Positions 7,586 to 15,784 of a DNA stretch of 64,000 nt are shown here, in pieces. Position numbers and translations under genes: made by a program. Source of the DNA: Ruminococcus sp. GTDB taxonomy: Bacteria > Bacillota > Clostridia > Oscillospirales > Ruminococcaceae. Location of the stretch: contig JAFSSS010000019.1 in assembly GCA_017450925.1 (NCBI GenBank), positions 21,768-85,767 on the forward strand. Direction: 5' to 3'. The notes below the pieces were generated by a model that did not search any database, was not told the origin of the DNA, and saw nothing but the letters and a program-made list of their open reading frames with translations. How positions within the stretch are numbered: the first letter of the stretch is position 1; every line of letters begins with the position of its first letter.

Positions 7586-9379
7586 ATGAAAGTCATCTAC
7601 AACGACGGTCATGTGGGCGAGTGCCCCAAGGAAGAGGAACTGCACGTTATACGCCACTCTGCCGCGCACATTCTTGCACAGGCAGTGAAAAGGCTCTATC
7701 CCGACGCCAAGTTCGCCTACGGCCCGGCTAACGAAAAGGGGTTCTATTACGACGTTGATCTGGGAGATGTAAAGCTTTCCGACAGCGACCTTGCAGCTAT
7801 CGAGAACGAGATGCGCAAGATCGTCAAGGAGAACCTGCCCTTCAAGACCTTCGTGCTGCCCCGGGACGAGGCAATCAAGCTCATGGAGGAGCGCGGCGAG
7901 GAATACAAGGTGGAGCATATCGGCGACCTGCCCGAGGACGTTCCCCTAAGCTTCTTCCAGCAGGGCGAGTATATAGATATGTGCGTCGGCCCTCATCTGA
8001 CCTACACCAAGACACTCAAGGCCTTCAAGATACTGAACGTTTCCGGCGCTTACTGGAAGAACGATGCCTCCCGCAAGATGCTCACCCGTATAAACGGCAC
8101 AGCCTTCGCCACCTCACAGGAGCTGGAGGAGCACCTAAAGCGCCTTGAAGAGGCCGCCATGCGCGACCACCGCAAGATCGGCAAGGAAATGCAGCTGTTC
8201 ATGACCGATAACCTCGTCGGCCGCGGCCTGCCGATGTTCTTGCCCAAGGGCTATACTATCTGGCAGGAGCTGGAGGAGTATATCAAGTCCAAGGAGCGCA
8301 AGCTGGGCTATCAGCACGTTATGACCCCCTGCGTCGGCACAGTGGCTCTCTATCAGACCAGCGGCCACTGGGAGCATTACAAGGACAATATGTTCCCCGC
8401 TATGGAGGTCGAGGGCGAGAGCTTTGTGCTAAGACCCATGAACTGCCCGCACCACATGATGATCTATGCCAATCAGAAGCATTCCTACCGCGACCTGCCT
8501 ATCCGCATCGGCGAGATCGCTCACGATTTCCGCTTTGAGGCCAGCGGCACCCTCAAGGGCATCGAGCGGGGCAGACACTTCTGCCAGAACGATGCTCACC
8601 TTTTCTGCACCCCCGACCAGATCAAGGACGAGGTCGGCAAGGTGGTCGATCTGATCTTCGAGGCCTACAAGGACTTCGGCATCGACAAGTACCGCTGCGT
8701 GCTTTCGCTCCGCGACCCCGCCGACAAGGTGAAGTATCATCAGGACGACGAGATGTGGGAGAAGGCCGAGAGCGCTCTGCGCGATGTGCTTAACCAGCTG
8801 GGCATCGAGTTCACCGAGGAGATCGGCGAGGCCGCATTCTACGGCCCGAAGCTCGATGTGAACGTTGTCCCCGCCGTGGGCGCCGAATACACCCTCTCCA
8901 CCTGCCAGCTCGACTTCTGCCTGCCCGCCAAGTTCGATCTGAAATACACCGATTCCGACGGCCAGGAAAAGACACCCGTTGTTATCCACCGTGCGATACT
9001 CGGCTCGCTTGACCGCTTTATGGCTTATCTTATCGAGGAGACTAAGGGCCGCTTCCCCGTTTGGCTCGCACCCGTTCAAGCGAAGATACTTCTTGTTTCC
9101 GAGAAGAGCGCCGAGTATGCCGAGAAGGTATATGATATGCTCTATGACGCCGGCGTGCGCGTACAGCTTGACGACCGCAACGAGAAGATCGGCTATATGA
9201 TCCGTCAGGCACAGTACACCGAGCGCGTGCCTTACATGGTCATTATCGGAGAAAAGGAAACGCAGGAAAACACAGTCTCCGTCCGCACACAGGACAGCAA
9301 GACCGTTTCCATGACCGCCGAGGAGTTCGTCGCCAAGATCACCGGCGAGATCAAAAACAAGACCGTCAACAAGCTCTGA
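7586..9379 (+). CDS. thrS: Threonyl-tRNA synthetase lacking the N-terminal TGS domain
   Basis: Charges tRNA-Thr in the cytoplasm. 597 residues against about 640 usual. The protein enters the editing domain almost at once: the HSAAH editing motif is near residue 28 rather than about 73, so the TGS domain is reduced to a stub. The editing site is otherwise intact (HSAAH, and C-x3-H in DMCVGPHL). The catalytic core has the zinc ligands (Cys in MNCPHH, His in DAHLFC, His in HRAILGS), motif 2 around FEASGTLKGIERGRHF and motif 3 HRAILGSLDRFMAYLIEE, then the anticodon-binding domain (WLAPVQAKILLV). Regulated by the T-box leader. Confidence 0.96.
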   Translation: MKVIYNDGHVGECPKEEELHVIRHSAAHILAQAVKRLYPDAKFAYGPANEKGFYYDVDLGDVKLSDSDLAAIENEMRKIVKENLPFKTFVLPRDEAIKLMEERGEEYKVEHIGDLPEDVPLSFFQQGEYIDMCVGPHLTYTKTLKAFKILNVSGAYWKNDASRKMLTRINGTAFATSQELEEHLKRLEEAAMRDHRKIGKEMQLFMTDNLVGRGLPMFLPKGYTIWQELEEYIKSKERKLGYQHVMTPCVGTVALYQTSGHWEHYKDNMFPAMEVEGESFVLRPMNCPHHMMIYANQKHSYRDLPIRIGEIAHDFRFEASGTLKGIERGRHFCQNDAHLFCTPDQIKDEVGKVVDLIFEAYKDFGIDKYRCVLSLRDPADKVKYHQDDEMWEKAESALRDVLNQLGIEFTEEIGEAAFYGPKLDVNVVPAVGAEYTLSTCQLDFCLPAKFDLKYTDSDGQEKTPVVIHRAILGSLDRFMAYLIEETKGRFPVWLAPVQAKILLVSEKSAEYAEKVYDMLYDAGVRVQLDDRNEKIGYMIRQAQYTERVPYMVIIGEKETQENTVSVRTQDSKTVSMTAEEFVAKITGEIKNKTVNKL

Positions 9380-9453
9380 TACAGATACAAAAACAGCCTG
9401 CGCTCAAAGTGCAGGCATCACAAAAAGGTTTTATCCCAAATATTTTCACCCGC

Positions 9454-9577
9454 AAAAAAGAAGAAAGAATAAGAAATAATAATCAAGGTGTCCGCGCAGC
9501 GGACGGTATCAAGAATCATCGCCAAAGGCGATACCTTGTTTATTCTTTATTCTTTCTTCTTTCTTCTTTATTATTTT
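9454..9577 (+). repeat. Interspersed repeat family A, copy 2
   Basis: The core AAGGT-GTCCGC..GCGGAC (9490-9504) - ATCGCC-aaa-GGCGAT (9518-9532) - ACCTT is flanked by A-rich and T-rich complementary arms (about 9454-9484 and 9537-9577). It fills the gap between the convergent thrS and Na/Pi symporter genes; just upstream a short GCCTGC/GCAGGC hairpin (9394-9416) lacks a T-run. With no better terminator there, this copy may end both transcripts. Confidence 0.8.
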
Positions 9578-9633
9578 AGCAGCGGCGCAAATAAAGCTGA
9601 TAATTACAAATACTGCTTTATCGCCGCTGCGCT

Positions 9634-11421
9634 CTATACCGTTTCCGGCAGCTTGGGGAGCATTGCGAAATACTCGGCCTTGAACTCCTTGTAGAGCGCC
9701 CGGAACTTTTCGTCGTTCTGCTTGACATCGTTCCAGTATTCGTGGATCTCGGTTTTCTCGTCGATCTCGATAAGAGTGCCGGCAATGTTGGAGCAGTGGT
9801 CGGAGATGCGCTCAAGGTTTATCAGCACGTCCTGGAAGATATAGCCCAGCTCCACGGTACACTGTCCTGCCTGCAGGCGGTCGATGTGGCGGTTTTTAAG
9901 CTCGATTATCAGCTTGTCCACCACCTCCTCCAGCGGCTCGACGCGGTGGGCGAGGGCAAGGTCGTTATCAACATACGCCCTTATCGCTGTGTGGATGTTC
10001 TCGTCTATCGCCGCGCAGATGACGTTCATCTCCTTGATGCCGTAGTCCGAGAACTGATACTGCTTGTCGTGAAGCTCCTGCGCCGACTCGATAAGATTTA
10101 CCGCATGGTCGGAGATGCGCTCGAGGTTGCCGATGATGTGCATCATCTTTGACACCTTGCGGTTGTCAGCCGAGGAAACGCTGGCCTTGGAGATCTTCAC
10201 CAGATAGGCTCCCAGCCTGTCCTCGTAGCGGTCGATAAGCTGTTCGCCGGCGACCACCTTGTCCGAAAGCTTGGGATCCCATTTCTGCAGAACATAGAGC
10301 GCATCGGTAATGGTGGTCTCGGTATGCCTTGCCATTTGAACAGATGCCTCGCGGCAGGCCTCAACAGCCACCGAGGGGATCTTGAACAGGTTCATATCAA
10401 GCTTGGGCTCGTCCTCCGCAGAGGGCTCGTCCTCGTCCTTGTCGCGGACGATCTTCCTTGACAGCTTGACAAGCTGATTTGAAAACGGCATCAGCAGCAG
10501 AGTTATCACGATGTTGAAGATCGTATGCCCGATAGCTATACCCACGGGAGAGATAGTGTCGTCGAAGAAATCCTTGGCGACAGTGGCCTCCAGCAGCAGC
10601 GTTATCGGCAGCACTATCACCACACCGATTATCTTTATCAGAATGTGTATCGCCGCCACCCGCTTGGCGTTCTTCTTTACGCCGATGCTTGAAAGCAGCG
10701 CCGTCACGCAGGTGCCGATGTTAAGACCCATTATCAGCGGGGCAGCCATTCCCACGGTCAGCGAGCCGGTGGAGGAAAATGCCTGCAAAATACCGATCGA
10801 GGCAGCCGAGCTTTGGATTATTCCCGTGAAGGCAGCACCCACCAGCACGCCCAGCAGCGGGTTGCGGAACGCCACCAGCATATTGCGGAAGCCCTCGGAC
10901 TCTGCCAGCGGAGCAACGGCTCCCGACATAAGGGTCATGCCCGTCATCAGTATCGAAAAGCCCAGCAGTATAGAGCCGATATCCTTTTTCTTGCTCTTCT
11001 TCGCCAGCATGATGAGCATTATGCCTGCCAGCGCCACCAGCGGCGAGAACGAGGAGGGCTTTAAAAGCTTGAGGAAAAAATTATCGCCCTTAATGCCCGA
11101 AAGGCTAAGGATCCACGCGGTAAGCGTTGTGCCTATATCGGCACCGAAGCAAACCGCAACGGTCTGTTCAAGCATCATGATGCCCGAATTGACAAGACCC
11201 ACCAGCATAACGGTCACAGCGGACGATGATTGGATAGCGATAGTGATCCCCATACCCAGCAAGAGGCTTTTGATCTTGTTGGAGGTCATTTTTCTCAAGG
11301 CCGACTCAAGCTTGCCGCCTGTCAGCTTTTCAAGGCTCGTTGACATGACGTTCATTCCGTAGAGGAAAAACGCCAGTCCACCCAGCATAGTGAACACGGA
11401 GAATACATCAAACGTTTCCAT
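9634..11421 (-). CDS. Na/Pi cotransporter family protein with PhoU-like tail
   Basis: Sodium-dependent phosphate symporter of the NptA/YjbB type. The membrane half (residues about 1-330) holds two inverted repeats with the QSSSAVTVMLVGLVNSG and QSSAASIGILQAFSS signatures (Q-S-S). The C-terminal cytoplasmic part (about 360-595) is PhoU-like helical bundle, with ISDHAVNLIESAQ and ISDHCSNIAGTLIE metal-binding repeats. The start is placed at 11421 (METFDVFS), where GAAAGGAAT sits nine bases upstream; the frame stays open 16 codons further without a better site. 595 residues. Confidence 0.9.
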   Translation of the reverse strand: METFDVFSVFTMLGGLAFFLYGMNVMSTSLEKLTGGKLESALRKMTSNKIKSLLLGMGITIAIQSSSAVTVMLVGLVNSGIMMLEQTVAVCFGADIGTTLTAWILSLSGIKGDNFFLKLLKPSSFSPLVALAGIMLIMLAKKSKKKDIGSILLGFSILMTGMTLMSGAVAPLAESEGFRNMLVAFRNPLLGVLVGAAFTGIIQSSAASIGILQAFSSTGSLTVGMAAPLIMGLNIGTCVTALLSSIGVKKNAKRVAAIHILIKIIGVVIVLPITLLLEATVAKDFFDDTISPVGIAIGHTIFNIVITLLLMPFSNQLVKLSRKIVRDKDEDEPSAEDEPKLDMNLFKIPSVAVEACREASVQMARHTETTITDALYVLQKWDPKLSDKVVAGEQLIDRYEDRLGAYLVKISKASVSSADNRKVSKMMHIIGNLERISDHAVNLIESAQELHDKQYQFSDYGIKEMNVICAAIDENIHTAIRAYVDNDLALAHRVEPLEEVVDKLIIELKNRHIDRLQAGQCTVELGYIFQDVLINLERISDHCSNIAGTLIEIDEKTEIHEYWNDVKQNDEKFRALYKEFKAEYFAMLPKLPETV

Positions 11422-11500
11422 AGCAATATTCCTTTCGGTCGTCTGCCGCCCCGGCAGACCCTTTTTCATCCATTATAACACTTATCATTCTTACACCTTT

Positions 11501-11529
11501 ATTATAAACGCCGCTAACCGATTTGTCAA
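11501..11529 (-). promoter_or_regulatory. Promoter of the Na/Pi symporter gene
   Basis: On the minus strand: TTGACA (11524-11529), 17 bp, TATAAT (11501-11506). The leader of about 75 nt contains a hairpin, GTCTGCC/GGCAGAC (11441-11447 with 11453-11459), just before the ribosome binding site. The rest of the 371-bp gap is filled mainly by family A copy 3. Confidence 0.82.
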
Positions 11530-11663
11530 CAGCTTAATTCCAATTCTGCGAAATGCTGAAAACAGACGGCGTTTTTTTGAATAATTTATAGCAAAACAGA
11601 CGAGCGTAATGCGGCGGCGGCGTACAAGGGTTTGCTGACCGTACCGTTGTGTGCGCCGCCGCA

Positions 11664-11794
11664 AATAATAAATAAGAAAGAATAAAGAATAAACAAGGTG
11701 TCCGCTGCGCGGACGGATCTCAAAATCATCGCCGAAGGCGATACCTTATTTATTCTTTATTATTTATTCTTTCTTCTTTATTCTTTTTTTATTC
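11664..11794 (+). repeat. Interspersed repeat family A, copy 3
   Basis: Same core as copies 1 and 2 (GTCCGC..GCGGAC at 11699-11714, ATCGCC-gaa-GGCGAT near 11728-11742) between AATAAAGAAT-rich and TTTATTCTTT-rich arms. It abuts the pepT stop codon, so it forms the 3' end of pepT. A GC-rich inverted pair (GGCGGCG near 11612 and CGCCGCC near 11655) lies just outside it. Confidence 0.8.
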
Positions 11795-13025
11795 ATCCCT
11801 CTTCCGGGGCGGCGAGCATTATAAGCAGCTGTGTTATCTTTTCCATGGACTCCTTGCAGCAGTATTCATATCTGCCGTGGAAGTTGTGTCCCCCGGCGCA
11901 GAGGTTGGGACAGGGCAGTCCTCTCCACGAAAGAAACGCTCCGTCGGTGCCGCCGCGTATGGGCTGGATCCTCGGCTCTATGCCAAGAGCCTTCATGCAC
12001 CTCTCGGCATTTTCGATAAGGAACATATTATCGGGATAGATCTTTTCCCGCATATTGCGGTAGCTGTCCTTCAGCTCTGCGGTGACGGTGCCGGCTCCGT
12101 ATTTGGCGTTCAGCTCCTCCGCCGCCGAAAGCATAAGCACCCTGCGGGCATTGAATTTCTCCCGGTCATGGTCGCGGATAAGATATTCCAGCTCTGCCGA
12201 CTCAACTCCCCCCGCTATCCGTTCAAGGTGGAAAAAGCCCTCGTAGCCCTCTGTATGCTCCGGGCGCTCCTCTGCCGGCAGGAGGCTGTCGAACTCCGCC
12301 GCGATGCGGGAGGCGTTCTTCATTTTCCCCTTGGCCTCGCCCGTATGGATATTCACGCCCTTGATGCTTATTTTAGCCGAGGCCGCGTTGAAGCATTCAT
12401 ACTCCAGCTCGCCCAAAGCCCCGCCGTCCACGGTGTAGGCATGATCCGCACCGAAGCGGGCAAGGTCAAAGCGGGCGATGCCCCCGCCTATCTCCTCGTC
12501 CGGCGTAAAGGCTATGGCTATCCGCCCGTGGAGGGGCGCATCCTCTGCCGTGAGCGCCTCGGCCATTGTCATTATCTCCGCTACGCCCGCCTTGTCGTCG
12601 GCTCCGAGAAGTGTCGTGCCGTCGGTGACGATAAGCGTCTTGCCGATATAGTCCCGCATCTCGGGGTACATCTTAGGCGAAAGGACGATGCCCTCTGCTT
12701 CATTGAGGACGATGTCGCCGCCGTCGTAGTTCTCCACCAGCCGGGGTCTGACGTTTTTGCCCGAGGTCTCCGGCGAGGTGTCCATGTGGGAGATAAAGCC
12801 GAGGGTCTTCCCCGCCCCGCCGTTGTTCGCCGGGATATGCCCATAGACGCACCCGCTGGCGGGATCATAGCCCGCATCGTGAACGCCCAAGGACTTCAGC
12901 TCCTCTGCCAGCATCCGTGCAAGGACTGTCTGTCCCTCTGTGCTGGGAAAGCTGTCAGACTCCTCACTTGACTGTGTATCTACCGCAGCATAGCGCAAAA
13001 ACCTTGAGATGACTGTTTCCTTCAT
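11793..13025 (-). CDS. pepT: Peptidase T (tripeptide aminopeptidase)
   Basis: M20-family zinc aminopeptidase that removes N-terminal residues from tripeptides in the cytoplasm. 410 residues, the usual length. Metal and catalytic residues are visible: SHMDTSPE (first His and Asp), GTTLLGADDKAG (bridging Asp), FTPDEEIGGG (catalytic Glu and metal Glu), YTVDGG (Asp), and AGGHNFHGRYEY (last His). The dimerisation domain between contains NIHTGEAKGKMKNA. The start follows AAGGAGG at eight bases. Confidence 0.95.
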   Translation of the reverse strand: MKETVISRFLRYAAVDTQSSEESDSFPSTEGQTVLARMLAEELKSLGVHDAGYDPASGCVYGHIPANNGGAGKTLGFISHMDTSPETSGKNVRPRLVENYDGGDIVLNEAEGIVLSPKMYPEMRDYIGKTLIVTDGTTLLGADDKAGVAEIMTMAEALTAEDAPLHGRIAIAFTPDEEIGGGIARFDLARFGADHAYTVDGGALGELEYECFNAASAKISIKGVNIHTGEAKGKMKNASRIAAEFDSLLPAEERPEHTEGYEGFFHLERIAGGVESAELEYLIRDHDREKFNARRVLMLSAAEELNAKYGAGTVTAELKDSYRNMREKIYPDNMFLIENAERCMKALGIEPRIQPIRGGTDGAFLSWRGLPCPNLCAGGHNFHGRYEYCCKESMEKITQLLIMLAAPEEG

Positions 13026-13073
13026 AAAAAGCTCCTCCTTCTGAAATGCGGGGGGGGAGAGGGCGAAGCCGAA

Positions 13074-13157
13074 GGTGCGCTGTGCGCACCTTTATCTTTC
13101 TCTCTCACTCTCACTATCACTAACACTATCATTATCACTATCATTATCACTATCAGC
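13074..13157. repeat. Hairpin and hexanucleotide repeat upstream of pepT
   Basis: GGTGCGC-tgt-GCGCACC (13074-13090) is a perfect hairpin. Next to it, about nine units of a degenerate hexamer (read on minus: GATAGT/GATAAT, drifting to GAGAGT) run from about 13098 to 13154. The tract begins about 75 bp upstream of the pepT start. From 13157 to 13265 there are loosely repeated words (TTCGCCA, AAAAGTTGCAC) and no gene. Confidence 0.6.
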
Positions 13158-13265
13158 TAAATTCGCCAGAAAATTTCAGCATTCGCCAAAAGCTTCAAGC
13201 GATCGCCAGAATCGCCAAAACGGACAAAAGTTGCACGCTCTGTCCAAAAGTTGCACACACCAACC

Positions 13266-13305
13266 AAAAAAGCATACGCTCTCCCTTGCGGGAGAGAATA
13301 TGCTT
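13266..13305 (-). terminator. Terminator of the MBOAT/DHHW operon
   Basis: On the minus strand an AGCATA..CTCTCCC stem with a GCAA loop pairs to GGGAGAG..TATGCT, followed by TTTTTTGG; it lies just after the DHHW gene. Confidence 0.85.
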
Positions 13306-13312
13306 TGCTGCA

Positions 13313-15772
13313 TTACATATCCGCACGGATGCGGTCGATATGGGTCTGTGTATGACCGCCGGAGATCGACACTGTGAAGATCATGTCCGTAGCGCCTACG
13401 GTCTTGGCAAACTGCACCATGCTGATGTCGGCATAGCGGAAATCCACCACATAGATCTTCTCAAAACTGTTGGTAAGGAAGGGTATGGATGCATTTGCAT
13501 AGCTGTCCTTCAGCACCACAAGCACTCTTCCGTTGTGAACAGGCGTCTTGACCTCGCAGATATCCAGATCGTCGCCCAGACAAGCGCCGTAGGCGTTTCC
13601 GCCGGAGGCCCAGTCAAAGAACAGCGAATGTCCCTTGTTCTCGTTGATATACTGGAAGGTGCTGTCCCAGTAATTTACTTCAAGCTGATCGTTGTTCTCG
13701 GGCTTGTAGTAGATCATCTGATCGGGATAGTCCTTCAGTCCCTGAACATAGTCGGAGAAGGCATACATCGTGCCGCAGAAGCCGTCGATCACGCACTTTT
13801 CATAGGTGGAGATATCCTTGAAGGTATCGACGAGGCCGGCCTCCTGCGTGAACTTCTGCATAGCGTAGTAAGCGCCCAGCGGCTGCCAGTGGTGGTCGGT
13901 GCGGGAGTAGATGTACTCGTCCGCATGGTTTGCAAGCTCGTCATATACGTCCACGTTGATAACGCCGTCAAGATATCTGCCGACGTTCAGTATCGCGTCG
14001 TGCTGATCGGTGAACTGATCTCTCATGCTTTCCGGCATATAGTAAGCAGAGGACAGCGGGCAGTAAAGGTTGAACACGTTCACCTTGTCGCCCAGCGCCT
14101 TCTTGTAGTCGTTAAGCACTGCGGCATAGTCAGCGCCCACGTCAAACAGTCCGTAGAAGGCGGGCATCGCCCTTATGGTGGGGCCGGAGCCGGTCAGAAT
14201 GACGTTTCCTGCCCATTCGCCCTCGTCGGGAACATCTATGTGCTTTTTGGTCTCAAGAGAAACCTTGGTCGTAGTTGTGGGAGAGGTACTCTGCTCACCG
14301 CTGCCGGTGGTGGCAGCCGGAGTCGTGGTCGTCTCGGCAGGGCCGGTGTAAAGTGTCACCTTAGCGGTTGTCTGCTTGTCCTTATCGTCAAGGGTCTCCT
14401 TCTTGCCGGGCTGGACATCGCCCTTGATCTGAACGTCACCGATATTTATGCCGAAGAGCTTGGAGAATGTGTCGGCAAAGCCCTTGAGGCTCTCGCGGTT
14501 GGGGATAGTATCGGTGTAGTATTTCGCCATATTTTCGGTGTATTCGCCCTTGAACCAGCTGGAGATGCTGAACTCCGGCTTTTCCGTCAGCATACGCTTT
14601 TCGGAGTCAACATATCCGCTCTCACGCTTTACCACGATAAGAGCGATGCCTACGCCGAATACCAGCAGCATACAAAGGGCTGCATTCAGAAAATGGAACT
14701 CGGTCTCGTAGCGCTTGTACTTGGGCTTTTTCTTCCTGCGGCGGGGGGGCGTGGGGTCGGAGGGGTCAGCGGAGATGCGCTGTCTGCTTGAAACGGGCTG
14801 TTCGCTCTCGGGGCGCACTCTGCTCCGGGAGACCTGCTCACTCTCGGGGCGTACTCTGCTCCGTGCGGGCTGTTCGCCCTCGGGGCGCACTCTGCTCCGG
14901 GAGACCTGCTCGCCCTCGGGGCGCACCCTGCTCCGGGAGACCTGCTCGCCTTCGGGGCGCACCCTGCTCCGGGAGACCTGCTCGCTCTCGGGGCGCACTC
15001 TGCTCCGGGAGACCTGCTCACCCTCGGGGCGTACTCTGCTCCGGGAGACCTGTTCGCTTTCGGGACGTACTCTGCTCCGTGCGGGCTGCTCGCCCTCGGG
15101 GCGCACTCTGCTCCGTGCGGGCTGCTCGCTTTCGGGACGAACCCTGCTCCGGGAGACCTGCTCGCCCTCGGGACGCACTCTGCTCCGGGAGACCTGTTCG
15201 CCCTCGGGGCGTACCCTGCTCCGGGAGACCTGCTCGCCCTCGGGGCGTACCCTCTCCCTCTGCGGCTGAACGGGACGCTCCGCCGGGCGCCCGGGTGCGG
15301 GCTGCTCTGCCCTTTTCTCTTCTCTGGCAGAGGCCATTTTCTTCTGCATATCCTCGGAAAGCTTGATCTCTATGGTGCGCTTGGTCGTCCTGCCGGAGGG
15401 CTTGGGCTCTTCACGGCGCGGCTCGGCCTGCTTCGGAGGCTCGGGACGCTTTTCGGGAGCCTTTTTCTCTTCCTTTTTGTCATCCGTGAGCCAGATGCTC
15501 TTCTCGGCAGGGTCGGCAGGCTTGTCCGACCAGTAGCTCCTGCTGCGCTCTGCACGGCGCTTTTCTATGTCAGCCACCATTTTGTCGAACACCTCGGGAG
15601 ACTCCTTCTCCGGATCCTTGTATTCGTGAGCATCCACAGGGTCGTTCTGAACAGGCTCCTCGGGCTGCTTTTCCTCTGCCTTGGGAGCTTCCTTTCCCAC
15701 CCTGCTAAGGCGTTCAAGATATATCCTTTCCAGCTCCTCGCTGTCGGGAAAAATGTAATTGTTATCGGCCAT
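13313..15772 (-). CDS. DHHW-family surface protein with Arg-rich repeat tail
   Basis: 819-residue type II membrane protein. Residues 1-170 are charged and low-complexity. Residues about 173-328 are thirteen copies of a 12-residue repeat (RVRPEGEQVSRS and variants). A basic patch (RRRKKKPKYKR) and one membrane helix (about 355-378) follow, then an extracytoplasmic part with a Thr-rich spacer (about 475-510) and a SGNH-hydrolase-like domain containing the name-giving SRTDHHWQPLGAYY near 620. DHHW proteins resemble AlgJ/AlgX and act with MBOAT proteins to acylate surface polymers, which fits the MBOAT gene 12 bp upstream. The repeats lie on the cytoplasmic side. Their role is unknown. Confidence 0.85.
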   Translation of the reverse strand: MADNNYIFPDSEELERIYLERLSRVGKEAPKAEEKQPEEPVQNDPVDAHEYKDPEKESPEVFDKMVADIEKRRAERSRSYWSDKPADPAEKSIWLTDDKKEEKKAPEKRPEPPKQAEPRREEPKPSGRTTKRTIEIKLSEDMQKKMASAREEKRAEQPAPGRPAERPVQPQRERVRPEGEQVSRSRVRPEGEQVSRSRVRPEGEQVSRSRVRPESEQPARSRVRPEGEQPARSRVRPESEQVSRSRVRPEGEQVSRSRVRPESEQVSRSRVRPEGEQVSRSRVRPEGEQVSRSRVRPEGEQPARSRVRPESEQVSRSRVRPESEQPVSSRQRISADPSDPTPPRRRKKKPKYKRYETEFHFLNAALCMLLVFGVGIALIVVKRESGYVDSEKRMLTEKPEFSISSWFKGEYTENMAKYYTDTIPNRESLKGFADTFSKLFGINIGDVQIKGDVQPGKKETLDDKDKQTTAKVTLYTGPAETTTTPAATTGSGEQSTSPTTTTKVSLETKKHIDVPDEGEWAGNVILTGSGPTIRAMPAFYGLFDVGADYAAVLNDYKKALGDKVNVFNLYCPLSSAYYMPESMRDQFTDQHDAILNVGRYLDGVINVDVYDELANHADEYIYSRTDHHWQPLGAYYAMQKFTQEAGLVDTFKDISTYEKCVIDGFCGTMYAFSDYVQGLKDYPDQMIYYKPENNDQLEVNYWDSTFQYINENKGHSLFFDWASGGNAYGACLGDDLDICEVKTPVHNGRVLVVLKDSYANASIPFLTNSFEKIYVVDFRYADISMVQFAKTVGATDMIFTVSISGGHTQTHIDRIRADM
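14787..15255 (-). repeat. Thirteen tandem 36-bp coding repeats
   Basis: In-frame tandem array inside the DHHW gene, encoding R-V-R-P-E-(G/S)-E-Q-(VS/PA)-R-S units. Units differ at two main positions (G/S at 6, VS or PA at 9-10) in a mosaic order, as expected from unequal exchange. There are no spacers, so it is not a CRISPR array. Copy number is likely to vary between strains. Confidence 0.92.
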
Positions 15773-15784
15773 TTTATGCCTCCG

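Noticed and set aside
13286-14791. 501-codon frame opposite the DHHW gene
   Set aside because: The minus-strand frame has membrane helix, DHHW motif, operon partner and terminator; the plus frame has none of these.
14787-15255. CRISPR-like array (36-bp periodicity)
   Set aside because: The repeats are contiguous without spacers and stay in frame inside a protein gene; no cas genes are present.
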